A DNA stretch of 12,026 nucleotides, from assembly GCA_021802375.1 (NCBI GenBank), contig JAKAAL010000054.1, positions 1 to 12,026 on the forward strand, read 5' to 3'. Shown here in pieces: positions 1-5,525 of this stretch. The DNA comes from Bacillota bacterium (lineage in GTDB: Bacteria; Bacillota_E; Sulfobacillia; Sulfobacillales; Sulfobacillaceae). The position numbers and the translations under genes were made by a program. Numbering within the stretch: the stretch's first letter is position 1; each line of letters starts with the position of its first letter. The notes beneath the pieces are model-generated. The model was not told the origin of the DNA, ran no database searches, and saw only the letters and a program-made list of their open reading frames with translations.

Positions 1-455
1 TCGTTCCCAGCGTAAATGGTTAAAAGGAGGGCTGTCAGACCGCTCATATACTTGGCCGATCGCAGCTTAGTCATCGTCTCCCCAAATTCATCGGGCGTCC
101 AGAGGGTGGAGTCCCTCGGACGCTGGGCCAGCGCTTCCGCGAAGGCTTCCGGAGAGAACGCATCAGGAATACGGCTCCCGGCAATCGCCGCGCTGGCAAT
201 GTCGGCTGCCAGGCTAATGGCAGTGGATTTTCGGGACCGTGTGCTATCGCCCACGACGAGCGCGTAGAGATTGGTCGGGAGGCCGTTGGGGTACGGCGTT
301 AAGGACGCCCGTACATTGGGTGTGGCTAGTGCCAACAGAACGAGCGCCGCGACTTCATGGTAGGCGTGGGATGCGTCGGTTCTTTCGGCGGCATAGTTCA
401 GATAGTCCCGCACAAAGTGACCCGCCGGAAACGGCGTCTCGAAGGCATCACTCAT
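1..455 (-). CDS. DUF3987-like replication ATPase/helicase, N-terminal part (runs off left edge)
   Basis: An open minus-strand frame starts at ATG 455-453 and stays open for about 151 codons to the window edge, so only the N-terminal part is present. A P-loop-like stretch, VVGDSTRSRKST, lies at about residues 67-78. It has RKS where a classical Walker A has GKS, a variant I recall from DUF3987-like plasmid and phage ATPases. A Walker-B-like LWTPDEFGE lies near 118-126. The start overlaps the primase-polymerase stop as ATGA, so the two are probably translationally coupled and form a primase-helicase replication module. The likely role is ATP-driven unwinding at the element's origin. The family call rests on motif style and context. 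The missing C-terminal part would settle it. Confidence 0.7.
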   Translation of the reverse strand, partial: MSDAFETPFPAGHFVRDYLNYAAERTDASHAYHEVAALVLLALATPNVRASLTPYPNGLPTNLYALVVGDSTRSRKSTAISLAADIASAAIAGSRIPDAFSPEAFAEALAQRPRDSTLWTPDEFGETMTKLRSAKYMSGLTALLLTIYAGN

Positions 456-1369
456 GCCCCCATCCCCCTTTCCACGATCTGTCGCGCGGCTTCGAGGGAG
501 CATCCTAGCTCTTTGGCCTTGGAGCGGATCCACTGGTCCTTGGTCTTCCATTCAGCCAGTGCGGGTTTGTCCGACTCGGGGGGATGCTGTTCGAGGGCCC
601 ATGCAACAATCCGGCGGATTTCAGTGACATCCTTTGGCGGCTTACAACGGGCTTCGTTCCATGCCTCGAGAATCGCGACGATGTACTCGGGGGCCTCGCC
701 TTTGCTGGCCATATGCGCTGCCAGTTGGACGATGGTCGGATGCCGGCCGCCATGGCTGACGGGCGTCCGAGCAATCGCCACCCAGTCCTTGGGGGCCGCA
801 TTGGCACCTGCTAAAGTGCGCACCCACGCGGGACACGGGGCTAAAGGCGTAGAGCCCGACCACGGGTCACGACCTGACTGCCACGCATAGGTGTAGCCCG
901 TATGATGAACGCTTGGCGGCAGCACCATCTGTCGGCCGTCGGCGAGGATCTCGAGGCCCTCGTGTTCGCCGTCTCCGGAGATTTTGACGGACCGCAGTCC
1001 TTCTTCGTAAGCATAGATGAGACGACGGCCACCGCCTGTTTGGTATTCCCATGTGGGCGGTAGGTCGCCCTGGGCGTGCTTGTTTAGCAGGAACTCACCG
1101 CCTTCCCCATCGATGTCGATTCCGATGAGCCACGACGGACGCCCCGTAAGCACACCGATATTCGCCCGTAGCGCCAAGGGAGAATTCAACCACGTCTCCA
1201 ACTCATCAGGTGTTGGAATGCCGCGACCTTGCCAGCCCGAAAGATGCGTCCCGGTCTGCAAGTTGACCGGGACCTTTCCGGGGGACGGGCACTGATGTTT
1301 GACGCCACAGAGCGGAATGACCGCCCAGTGTAGGTCAGCATAGCTGGAAGCTGTCTCCAAAGCGCTCAT
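452..1369 (-). CDS. Bifunctional primase-polymerase (Prim-Pol/AEP) with PriCT-like C-terminal region
   Basis: 305 residues from ATG 1369. The family makes primers and/or extends DNA for replication of plasmids, phages and integrative elements. NIGVLTG is at residues 70-76. The metal-binding DxD is in GIDIDGEGG (D85, D87). TGGGRRLIYAY at 111-121 corresponds to the GGxHxY motif, with Arg where His is usual. LPPSVHHTGYTYAW at 150-163 is the last catalytic-core motif. Residues about 205-260 (GGRHPTIVQLAAHM, AWNEARCKPP, EIRRIVAWALE) match a PriCT-type primase C-terminal region. The frame can be extended to 1423, but ATG 1369 is preferred because it overlaps the stop of the 79-residue gene as ATGA and has GAGAGG about 8 nt upstream. 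The downstream ATPase is coupled the same way. Family assignment is firm. The Arg-for-His change makes activity less certain. Confidence 0.88.
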   Translation of the reverse strand: MSALETASSYADLHWAVIPLCGVKHQCPSPGKVPVNLQTGTHLSGWQGRGIPTPDELETWLNSPLALRANIGVLTGRPSWLIGIDIDGEGGEFLLNKHAQGDLPPTWEYQTGGGRRLIYAYEEGLRSVKISGDGEHEGLEILADGRQMVLPPSVHHTGYTYAWQSGRDPWSGSTPLAPCPAWVRTLAGANAAPKDWVAIARTPVSHGGRHPTIVQLAAHMASKGEAPEYIVAILEAWNEARCKPPKDVTEIRRIVAWALEQHPPESDKPALAEWKTKDQWIRSKAKELGCSLEAARQIVERGMGA

Positions 1370-1605
1370 AGCAACGCCTCTCGGAGTAGCTGCTGGACAG
1401 TGGGCGGAAAGACGTCCCGCCATCCTTGCTCGAGCAACTCAAAATAGGCCAACCGAGTTGTGAAGGGCAACTCCAATAGTTCTTGGATCCGGGCTTCTTG
1501 TTCATCAAGGATTTGCTGGCGGCCGTCGCTGTAAGCCTGAAGAAAACGGGCTGCGTGGTTACGCCTGGCGGTGGAAAATGGTACAATGGACGCAGAATCA
1601 CTCAT
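1366..1605 (-). CDS. Small hypothetical protein (79 aa) coupled to the primase
   Basis: ATG 1605 follows a strong GGAGG site at good spacing, and the stop overlaps the primase start as ATGA. The protein is helical and charged, with an acidic/Gln-rich middle (QQILDEQEARIQELLELP) followed by an aromatic-rich segment (LAYFELLEQGWRDVFPP). There is no signal peptide or membrane segment, and I do not recognise a family. Its place between a Cro/CI-type regulator and the primase suggests a role in replication or copy control of the element. That is positional inference only. Confidence 0.7.
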   Translation of the reverse strand: MSDSASIVPFSTARRNHAARFLQAYSDGRQQILDEQEARIQELLELPFTTRLAYFELLEQGWRDVFPPTVQQLLREALL

Positions 1606-1619
1606 AAACGGACCTCCTT

Positions 1620-1632
1620 CCGGTGTGACCGG
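1620..1632. repeat. Short inverted repeat upstream of the 79-aa gene
   Basis: CCGGT-GTG-ACCGG, a 5-bp perfect stem with a 3-nt spacer, lies just upstream of the ribosome site of the 79-residue gene and downstream of the repressor gene stop at 1667. It could be a small operator for the adjacent Cro/CI-type regulator or an RNA hairpin near the ribosome site. It is short enough to be chance in GC-rich DNA. Confidence 0.3.
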
Positions 1633-1666
1633 GGAATTGACCCTCGCGGGGCGGCGGGGGTTTTCT

Positions 1667-1885
1667 TTATTGGGCGATTTGGCTGGGCGGTGTAGGGATC
1701 TCCGCCATCAGGTCAATCGTTTCATCCACCTCGAGGGCGGCCGCCAGCTTGACCAATTGGCTGGGATACGGAAGGAGTCGGCCCGACTCAAACAAGCCTA
1801 TCTGCGACGGATGCACCTGGGCGCGTCGTGCTAATTCGGCCTTGCTCCAGCCTCGATCCAAGCGGAGGCGCGTAATTTGTTTCAT
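1667..1885 (-). CDS. Cro/CI-type (XRE) helix-turn-helix regulator
   Basis: 72 residues. The five-helix HTH_3 layout is clear: RLRLDRGWSKAELARRAQVH at about 6-25 holds the helix-turn-helix, then PSQIGLFESGRLLPYPSQLVKLAAALEVD covers helices 3-5. These small DNA-binding proteins repress or balance promoters in phages, plasmids and integrative elements. The frame is open back to 2005, but ATG 1885 is chosen because AAAGGAGTG lies just upstream at good spacing and because the domain begins there (MKQITRLRL). The tail after residue 60 is short and Pro-rich. It is the first gene after a 202-bp gap carrying a promoter-like sequence and an inverted repeat, so it may control itself and the replication genes downstream. 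Confidence 0.85.
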   Translation of the reverse strand: MKQITRLRLDRGWSKAELARRAQVHPSQIGLFESGRLLPYPSQLVKLAAALEVDETIDLMAEIPTPPSQIAQ

Positions 1886-1919
1886 GAGGACACTCCTTTC
1901 GCGCAAAACAAAAACGACC

Positions 1920-1943
1920 GACCCCGCGCTTAATGCGCTGGTC
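1920..1943 (-). promoter_or_regulatory. Inverted repeat upstream of the repressor gene (operator or weak terminator)
   Basis: On the plus strand GACC (1920-1923) and GCGC (1926-1929) pair with GCGC (1935-1938) and GGTC (1940-1943) around a TTAAT centre. On the minus strand this is a GC-rich hairpin followed about 6 nt later by TTTTTGTTTT, so it could end transcription arriving from the 256-residue gene. Its position 35 bp before the Cro/CI-type start also suits an operator. The two readings cannot be separated by eye. Confidence 0.35.
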
Positions 1944-2029
1944 AGCCGCTGCTTATCGGCTAGCTGTTCCGATGGGAAGATGCGATGTCGGCGCTTGCTC
2001 ATCAAGTCGCCCGATCAACGACGCATCTT

Positions 2030-2057
2030 TATATAGGGTATAGACAGACTTTCCCAA
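2030..2057 (-). promoter_or_regulatory. Candidate sigma-A-like promoter for the repressor/replication genes
   Basis: On the minus strand TTGGGA (2057-2052) is followed after 16 nt by TATATA (2035-2030) in an AT-rich patch that contrasts with the GC-rich coding DNA around it. It would drive the Cro/CI-type gene, the 79-residue gene, the primase and the ATPase. The rest of the 1886-2087 gap shows no gene I can support, although the repressor frame stays open back to 2005. Confidence 0.4.
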
Positions 2058-2087
2058 ACCCATTGTAACCGAGGAGAATTATCATCG

Positions 2088-2858
2088 TCAAGTCGAAAGC
2101 CATGTATTCGGTTCGCAGAAATCGGAGTAGTCCGCGAAAAGCCAAAGTCCCGGCTTGCCCAATCCACGCGCGTAGGCATTAAATTGACGAATCGATTGCC
2201 CCAAGTCAGAAAACCCTTCGGTTTGCGGATCATAGAGAGGGGCACCGATACCGAGATTATCTTCCCAATGGATGCTGTCGGATTCCCAAAGCGTTTCATA
2301 AAATGCTCGCTTCTTACGATGCCATTGTGCGGCTTTGTAGGGAATAGCCGTGCGCGTTGCCTCCAGTTTTTTCAAAAACGAGAGGCGCGGGGATTCGGGC
2401 CAGTCTGCCAGAGGCCGCGCGCCGGGGCCTTTTTTCTTATCACCATTCCAGTCGAGAAGGAATCGGCAGCGTGTCCAGTCGAGAAATTCCCGGCCGTGAA
2501 TACCGAAGGTATCCTGCGCGGTAAGATGCGCTCCCCGAAGCAACGCGACTTGGCGATCTTTCAGAGCGCGACCAATCCACGTCTGGTTGAGTTCATCGTC
2601 CGTTTGCACGGCCGCCAGCCGAAAGAGCGGGGCCGCATCATCGGGGTCAAGGAGCCGCAACGCTTGCGGGGTGAACGGGCCCTCTAGGGGCTGATGATGC
2701 GATTTGGACGGTAGTGTGGCCTCATCGAGATAGTGACCTCGAGCGTGCTCATCATAACGGAGGAGCTCAATGAGCCCCGCCAACAAGAAGCCGTTCAGCG
2801 TGAGCCCCAGCCAATCTTCAAGACGGTGCATTTCCTGTGTGGCAAATGTGCTATTCAG
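2088..2858 (-). CDS. Unrecognised 256-residue protein of the mobile element, probable CTG start
   Basis: The frame is open up to 2951, but the best ribosome site, GGAAGGAGGG, points 8 nt on to a CTG at 2858. That start gives a natural 8-nt overlap with the preceding ORF, which stops at 2851. The first in-frame ATG is at 2831 and has only AGGA 2 nt before it. Residues about 10-33 (MHRLEDWLGLTLNGFLLAGL) look like an amphipathic or hydrophobic helix. The rest is soluble and rich in Trp, Arg and Asp, with a basic centre (DWNGDKKKGPGARP) and an aromatic C-terminus (GLWLFADYSDFCEP). No nuclease, HTH, ATPase or toxin motif is evident. It sits between an M41-like peptidase and a repressor inside a replicating element. 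I cannot assign a function. Confidence 0.65.
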   Translation of the reverse strand: MNSTFATQEMHRLEDWLGLTLNGFLLAGLIELLRYDEHARGHYLDEATLPSKSHHQPLEGPFTPQALRLLDPDDAAPLFRLAAVQTDDELNQTWIGRALKDRQVALLRGAHLTAQDTFGIHGREFLDWTRCRFLLDWNGDKKKGPGARPLADWPESPRLSFLKKLEATRTAIPYKAAQWHRKKRAFYETLWESDSIHWEDNLGIGAPLYDPQTEGFSDLGQSIRQFNAYARGLGKPGLWLFADYSDFCEPNTWLST

Positions 2859-3150
2859 GGCATGGCCCTCCTTCCACTTTGATAAACCGAATCTCCTGCG
2901 ACACCGTGACAGGTTCCACGTGGATGCGCCGCGTGGCGCCCCATGGATCATCCGAATGAGTGGATGCTTGCGTCAGAATGGCCTTGGTTTCCGCGCCGGT
3001 CAGCTGCCGGTGTGCGATCAGGGTCGTGGCCAGCACCTCCACCAACGACCCAAACGTCGTCAGGCGCGCCTGCGTGCGCACCAGCAACCACTGCAGATAG
3101 GCGTTGGTTTCCTCAGGGCTTCCCGTGATAAAAGAGGCCATTGACACCAC
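2851..3150 (-). pseudogene. C-terminal half of a stand-alone M41-like zinc peptidase (frameshifted from the ORF at 3150-3443)
   Basis: The frame is nominally 99 codons from GTG 3150 (or ATG 3141), with no convincing ribosome site. LVEVLATTLIAHRQLTGAET resembles the C-terminal part of M41/FtsH peptidase domains (LAxxLLexxxLxGxE). SMASFITGSPEETNAYLQWL is the kind of helix that should follow the metal-ligand Asp. Reading this frame upstream past 3150 gives NHEGAQSDRAVVVSMASF, which resembles the FtsH GAxNDxxxATxLA motif carrying the third zinc ligand (Asp codon 3162-3160). The N-terminal half with HEAGH is in the next frame. Together the two make one complete small metalloprotease interrupted by a shift. 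Two separate coupled subunits are possible but less likely, because the zinc site would be split. After residue 65 the tail is unfamiliar. Confidence 0.65.
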
Positions 3151-3443
3151 TACGGCGCGGTCAGACTGTGCGCCCTCGTGGTTATAGCGGCGCGGTACCG
3201 GCGTTCGGCTTCGGGGCCCGCGAGACTACCCATGATGTGCGCCTCGATACGGGCACGCATGGCGGGCGTGACGCGCGCCTCGGGGTTGAAGTGGTGTGCC
3301 TGCGCGTACCGACAGTGGCCCAACGTGTCGCTGGTGGGCACAATGGACACCTCCCGCAGCACGAGGTCTTCCAGATAGGCAATGACCGCGTGGCCGGCTT
3401 CATGATAGGCCGTGGCGATGATGGATTTGGTCGGCTTAGGCAT
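3150..3443 (-). pseudogene. N-terminal half of a stand-alone M41 (FtsH-like) zinc peptidase
   Basis: 97 codons from ATG 3443. ATAYHEAGHAVIAYLEDLVLREVS carries the metalloprotease HExxH (H14, E15, H18) in the M41 setting HEAGHA. IVPTSDTLGHCRY and IEAHIMGSLAGPEAERRY (66-83) match the following M41 segments. There is no AAA ATPase or membrane anchor, so it is not FtsH itself but a short M41-like protein of the kind carried on mobile elements. AAGGAGA lies 13 nt before the start, a rather long spacing. After AERRY the frame drifts into unfamiliar sequence and stops at 3152-3150, while the expected continuation is in the -1 frame. The break coincides with an imperfect 11-bp duplication (3193-3203). 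It is probably inactive as annotated unless frameshifting or a sequence error restores the frame. Confidence 0.75.
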
Positions 3444-3451
3444 CGTCTCGC

Positions 3452-3523
3452 TTAGTCTCCTTTCTTACCCGGCGCGGCCGGATACTTTTGGGGGCAGCAC
3501 CGCCTCGTGCTGGCCTGGCTCAT
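3452..3523 (-). CDS. Possible 23-codon mini-ORF between the HTH frame and the M41 gene
   Basis: ATG 3523 overlaps the stop of the HTH frame as ATGA, and the frame ends 8 nt before the M41 start. It reads MSQASTRRCCPQKYPAAPGKKGD, basic with a Cys pair. Its 3' end contains the AAGGAGA ribosome site of the M41 gene, so translating it would affect access to that site. It may be a coupling leader rather than a functional peptide. Support is the ATGA overlap alone. Confidence 0.25.
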   Translation of the reverse strand: MSQASTRRCCPQKYPAAPGKKGD

Positions 3524-3681
3524 ACGTCTAATTCCGGTGCATCAATGAACGTGCGCAAATCGGTGGTGCTTACCCGCCACCGCCCGTGGAGGTGCTGGCC
3601 CGTTAGGAGCCCGCCCCGTAGCCAGCGCGTCACCGTGGCGGCCGTCACACCGCAAAGAGCAGCGACCTCCTGGGGTGTCAG
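3520..3681 (-). CDS. Excisionase-like (HTH_17/MerR-type) DNA-binding domain overlapping the recombinase 3' end
   Basis: The frame reads LTPQEVAALCGVTAATVTRW then LRGGLLTGQHLHGRWRVSTT and DLRTFIDAPELDV. This is the classic small winged-helix pattern: LTPxEVAxLxGVSxxTVxRW, a Gly-turn wing with GRWRV, and a C-terminal DLxxFI helix. Such proteins act as excisionases (directionality factors) or recombinase partners. The frame stays open upstream inside the recombinase gene, but I found no ATG, GTG or TTG at the expected N-terminus. The only candidate is CTG at 3681, overlapping the recombinase TGA as CTGA, with no ribosome site. So it is either made by coupled initiation at CTG, or joined to the recombinase by a -1 frameshift, or broken. 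The domain call is firm and the start is not. Confidence 0.65.
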   Translation of the reverse strand: MTPQEVAALCGVTAATVTRWLRGGLLTGQHLHGRWRVSTTDLRTFIDAPELDV

Positions 3682-4445
3682 GAGGCGTTCGGGGCCAAGA
3701 TCGGGGAATGTTGCCCCGGGGCTTCCACCTGCGCGTAGGTGTACGCCCCCTGGTAAAAATTTTCGCGCTTCAACACCCGTTGGACCTGCGCCGCATGGAA
3801 GGGCTTGTTCTGGGCCGTGGTATAGCCGGCCGCGTTCAATACTTGGGCAAGCTGGCGCAGGGACCAGTCGGGATGATCGGCGTGCAGCTGGAAGATGGTT
3901 TGGACTGTCTCCGCCTTCTCGGGGTCGACCGTGAGGCCTTTTTGCCCACGCTGGGCGCGGTAACCCATCGGGGCCGCGCCGCCGGCATAGCCGCCGGTCT
4001 TCGCCTTGGCAATGCGGCCGCCGCCCATGCGCTCGGCAATCCGGGACTTTTCAAACTGGGCAAACGCACCGATCACTTGCCGGAAGAGGACGTTCGCGGG
4101 GTCCTGGCCGCGAAAGGGCTCCGCGACGCTGATGATTTCCACGTTGTGCTTTAGGAGCTCCTTCTCGATCCATAGCTGCGCCATCAAGTCCCGGGCGACG
4201 CGGTCCATCTTGGCCACAAGCACCCCGATGAAGGGGTGTTGCTCGGCGTCGGTCAGCAAGCTTTGGAGGCCGTCGCGATTCAACGTGGCACCGCTGATGC
4301 CATCATCTTCATACCAGGCCACGATGGTGGCGCTGTTCTGCTTGGCCCACTCTTCGATGCTGTTGCGTTGGGCCTCGATGCCGAATTTATCTTCCCCGGC
4401 TTGATTGGCGGTGCTGACTCGCAAATACGCGGCGACGTCGGCCAT
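3678..4445 (-). CDS. Serine recombinase (resolvase/invertase N-domain plus recombinase domain)
   Basis: 255 residues. AAYLRVSTANQ at 5-15 gives the catalytic Ser11 with Arg9. VLVAKMDRVARDL at 76-88 supplies Arg82 and Arg85 of the active site. FAQFEKSRIAERM at 128-140 starts the long E-helix. Residues about 150-255 form the recombinase DNA-binding region (GGYAGGAAPMGYR, SLRQLAQVLNAAGYTT, VQRVLKRENFYQGAYTY, PGQHSPIL). It lacks the long zinc-ribbon and coiled-coil tail of large phage integrases, so it is an intermediate-size type. It would catalyse integration/excision or resolution of the element by double-strand exchange through Ser11. ATG 4445 has GGGGGA about 3 nt upstream and AAGGG further off, a mediocre site. 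A 28-bp dyad lies 26 bp upstream, and an excisionase-like frame overlaps the 3' end. Confidence 0.93.
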   Translation of the reverse strand: MADVAAYLRVSTANQAGEDKFGIEAQRNSIEEWAKQNSATIVAWYEDDGISGATLNRDGLQSLLTDAEQHPFIGVLVAKMDRVARDLMAQLWIEKELLKHNVEIISVAEPFRGQDPANVLFRQVIGAFAQFEKSRIAERMGGGRIAKAKTGGYAGGAAPMGYRAQRGQKGLTVDPEKAETVQTIFQLHADHPDWSLRQLAQVLNAAGYTTAQNKPFHAAQVQRVLKRENFYQGAYTYAQVEAPGQHSPILAPNAS

Positions 4446-4470
4446 AATCCCCCATCCCTTCTATGTCTGG

Positions 4471-4498
4471 CGTAACGATGATTCAAATTATCGTTACG
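4471..4498. repeat. 28-bp inverted repeat upstream of the serine recombinase, candidate crossover/att or operator site
   Basis: The outer arms are perfect 9-bp complements (CGTAACGAT and ATCGTTACG). Inside them three more pairs match on each side, so 12 of 14 positions per half pair. Mismatches are at positions 10/19 and at the two central bases (CA at 4484-4485). A 28-bp dyad with an asymmetric central dinucleotide is the format of serine-recombinase crossover sites such as res site I of Tn3-type resolvases. It may also serve as the recombinase's own operator. No experimental or comparative support is available here. Confidence 0.6.
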
Positions 4499-4513
4499 GT
4501 AACAGTGTAACAC
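4493..4513. repeat. Secondary palindromes and GTGTAA repeats beside the 28-bp dyad
   Basis: GTTAC-G-GTAAC (4493-4503) overlaps the right arm of the 28-bp dyad, and GTGT-A-ACAC (4505-4513) follows at once. GTGTAA recurs twice in tandem at 4561-4572, within the promoter region of the plus-strand gene. The cluster looks like several binding sites for one protein, such as recombinase accessory sites or regulator operators. This is visual pattern only. Confidence 0.35.
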
Positions 4514-4547
4514 ATAAAAATAGACATTAAAAACGTTTTGCGTGGGA

Positions 4548-4575
4548 TTGACCGTGATAGGTGTAAGTGTAAGAA
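4548..4575 (+). promoter_or_regulatory. Candidate promoter for the plus-strand gene pair
   Basis: TTGACC (4548-4553), a 16-nt spacer and TAAGAA (4570-4575) resemble a sigma-A promoter about 30 bp before the TTG start at 4604. A GTATATAAAG stretch (4581-4590) followed by eight G residues (4590-4597) lies between. The divergent recombinase promoter must also lie in 4446-4603, but I could not pick it out confidently. Confidence 0.4.
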
Positions 4576-4603
4576 TAGGTGTATATAAAGGGGGGGGTTA
4601 GAG

Positions 4604-5143
4604 TTGGAATTCACTTTGCGCGGTCGCACCTATACGACTACGGCAGAGTCTGTTGAAGAGGCCATGGCCAGCGTGGAGCCGCAGGGGCCCGCGAAGTATC
4701 GGGTGGAAGTTGGCGGGCGGTCGTTCCCGATTAAGCAAGTCCTTGCGACCATGACGGGACTTGCCTCCATTGCGTTTACCACACAGGACGCTTATCGCGT
4801 ACTAGCGCGGCTGGGCTTCGCGGTCACGAGCGACGAGGAGAAGCCGGATAAGAAGCTGGACTTTACCGCGTTGGCAGAACTCAAGGAACTGGTCAGCCCC
4901 TACCGCCAGATGGTCGGTGCGTATCAGAAACAGCGGGACCAACAGCTACAGGATATGTACGCACTAACGGTCTATGTGGCCGACGCCCCACAACCGCATA
5001 ACTCCCCATTTGGGAAGCGCATCCAGGGGACGGTGCCTCTTTCGAAGGAGGCAGCGGACTTCTTTAAATCTCAAAACTGGGGACGTGTCCCAACGCCGCG
5101 GACCCAGTGGGAGACAGTCGAGGAGTGGGAGAACTCCAACTAG
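4604..5143 (+). CDS. Unrecognised 179-residue protein diverging from the recombinase (possible cargo)
   Basis: The chosen start is TTG 4604, preceded by a G-rich run that could pair with the 16S tail. The next in-frame ATG is codon 21. The N-terminal domain (about 2-74) is compact: FTLRGRTYTTTAESVEEAM, then KYRVEVGGRSFPIKQVLATM and FTTQDAYRVLARLGF. The pattern YxVxVxGRxFPxKQVLxxxTG...FTTxDAxRxLxxLGF reminds me of a small domain in SCO5918-like proteins and in some restriction-associated proteins. This is memory of a motif, not a search. Residues about 95-120 are helical and Gln-rich (YRQMVGAYQKQRDQQLQDMY). The C-terminus ends with WGRVPTPRTQWETVEEWENS. There is no signal peptide or membrane segment. 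The next gene follows after 23 bp, so the two are probably one transcript. Confidence 0.75.
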   Translation: MEFTLRGRTYTTTAESVEEAMASVEPQGPAKYRVEVGGRSFPIKQVLATMTGLASIAFTTQDAYRVLARLGFAVTSDEEKPDKKLDFTALAELKELVSPYRQMVGAYQKQRDQQLQDMYALTVYVADAPQPHNSPFGKRIQGTVPLSKEAADFFKSQNWGRVPTPRTQWETVEEWENSN

Positions 5144-5166
5144 CCTTTTTGTGAGGAGGCATAATT

Positions 5167-5352
5167 ATGGCCGACATTAAAATCGACACGGACTTTGCAG
5201 TGATTGCCATCACCAGCAAGAAAGACAACCAGACCCGCGACGGCTTGCTCGAGCACGCGCTCCATATGTTGCTGGCCGAGTATCGGGAGCGGTACGGCAA
5301 AGACGCCACGCAATATGTCCTCACCCAGCTGGAGGGGCATCACGGCCGATAG
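5167..5352 (+). CDS. Small hypothetical protein (61 aa)
   Basis: ATG 5167 follows GAGGAGG at good spacing. The protein begins with a short beta-like strand (DIKIDTDFAVIAIT) and continues into one long charged helix (GLLEHALHMLLAEYRERYGK). No known motif is evident. It lies 23 bp behind the 179-residue gene on the same strand and is probably co-transcribed with it. The arrangement could be a two-component cargo unit, but nothing in the sequence identifies it as a toxin, antitoxin or defence protein. Confidence 0.65.
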   Translation: MADIKIDTDFAVIAITSKKDNQTRDGLLEHALHMLLAEYRERYGKDATQYVLTQLEGHHGR

Positions 5353-5525
5353 CGGAGACTCACGCCGTCTGCGGCAGGGCTTCCCAAGTTGGGATCCCCC
5401 GGCCCGTGGTCGTTGAACGAATATCCTAGGCGTTCCTACAGAAACCCCAAAATGGTCCCAAACAACGGTTAATGGGTAAAACGGTCGCCAAGCCGGCCCC
5501 AGACACAGGATTAGTCGGACCGAAT
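5353..5525. other. Intergenic stretch likely to contain the element's right boundary
   Basis: I see no gene here. It holds a perfect 13-bp palindrome TCCCAA-G-TTGGGA (5382-5394), a CGTT-G-AACG palindrome (5411-5419) with a further CGTTC at 5431-5435, and a CCTAGG in between. It lies between the convergent ends of the plus-strand 61-residue gene and the minus-strand membrane protein gene, so short hairpins here may be terminators. It is also where the mobile-element genes give way to unrelated genes. No direct repeat that would mark an att site was found inside the window. Confidence 0.35.

Noticed and set aside
357..890. Plus-strand 177-codon open frame
   Set aside because: It is antisense to the primase-polymerase, which has clear motifs. 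It has no ribosome site or recognisable domain.
2184..2687. Plus-strand 167-codon open frame
   Set aside because: It is antisense to the 256-residue gene. I prefer the minus frame because it has a strong ribosome site, overlaps its upstream neighbour and lies in a minus-strand operon, although neither product is recognised.
4471..4513. Repeats upstream of the recombinase as a CRISPR array
   Set aside because: They are palindromic arms and short hexamers, not regularly spaced identical repeats with unique spacers, and no cas gene is present.
4604..5352. Plus-strand pair as a toxin-antitoxin module
   Set aside because: The sizes (179 and 61 residues) and order fit only loosely, and no known toxin or antitoxin motif is visible. 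It is kept as unassigned cargo.
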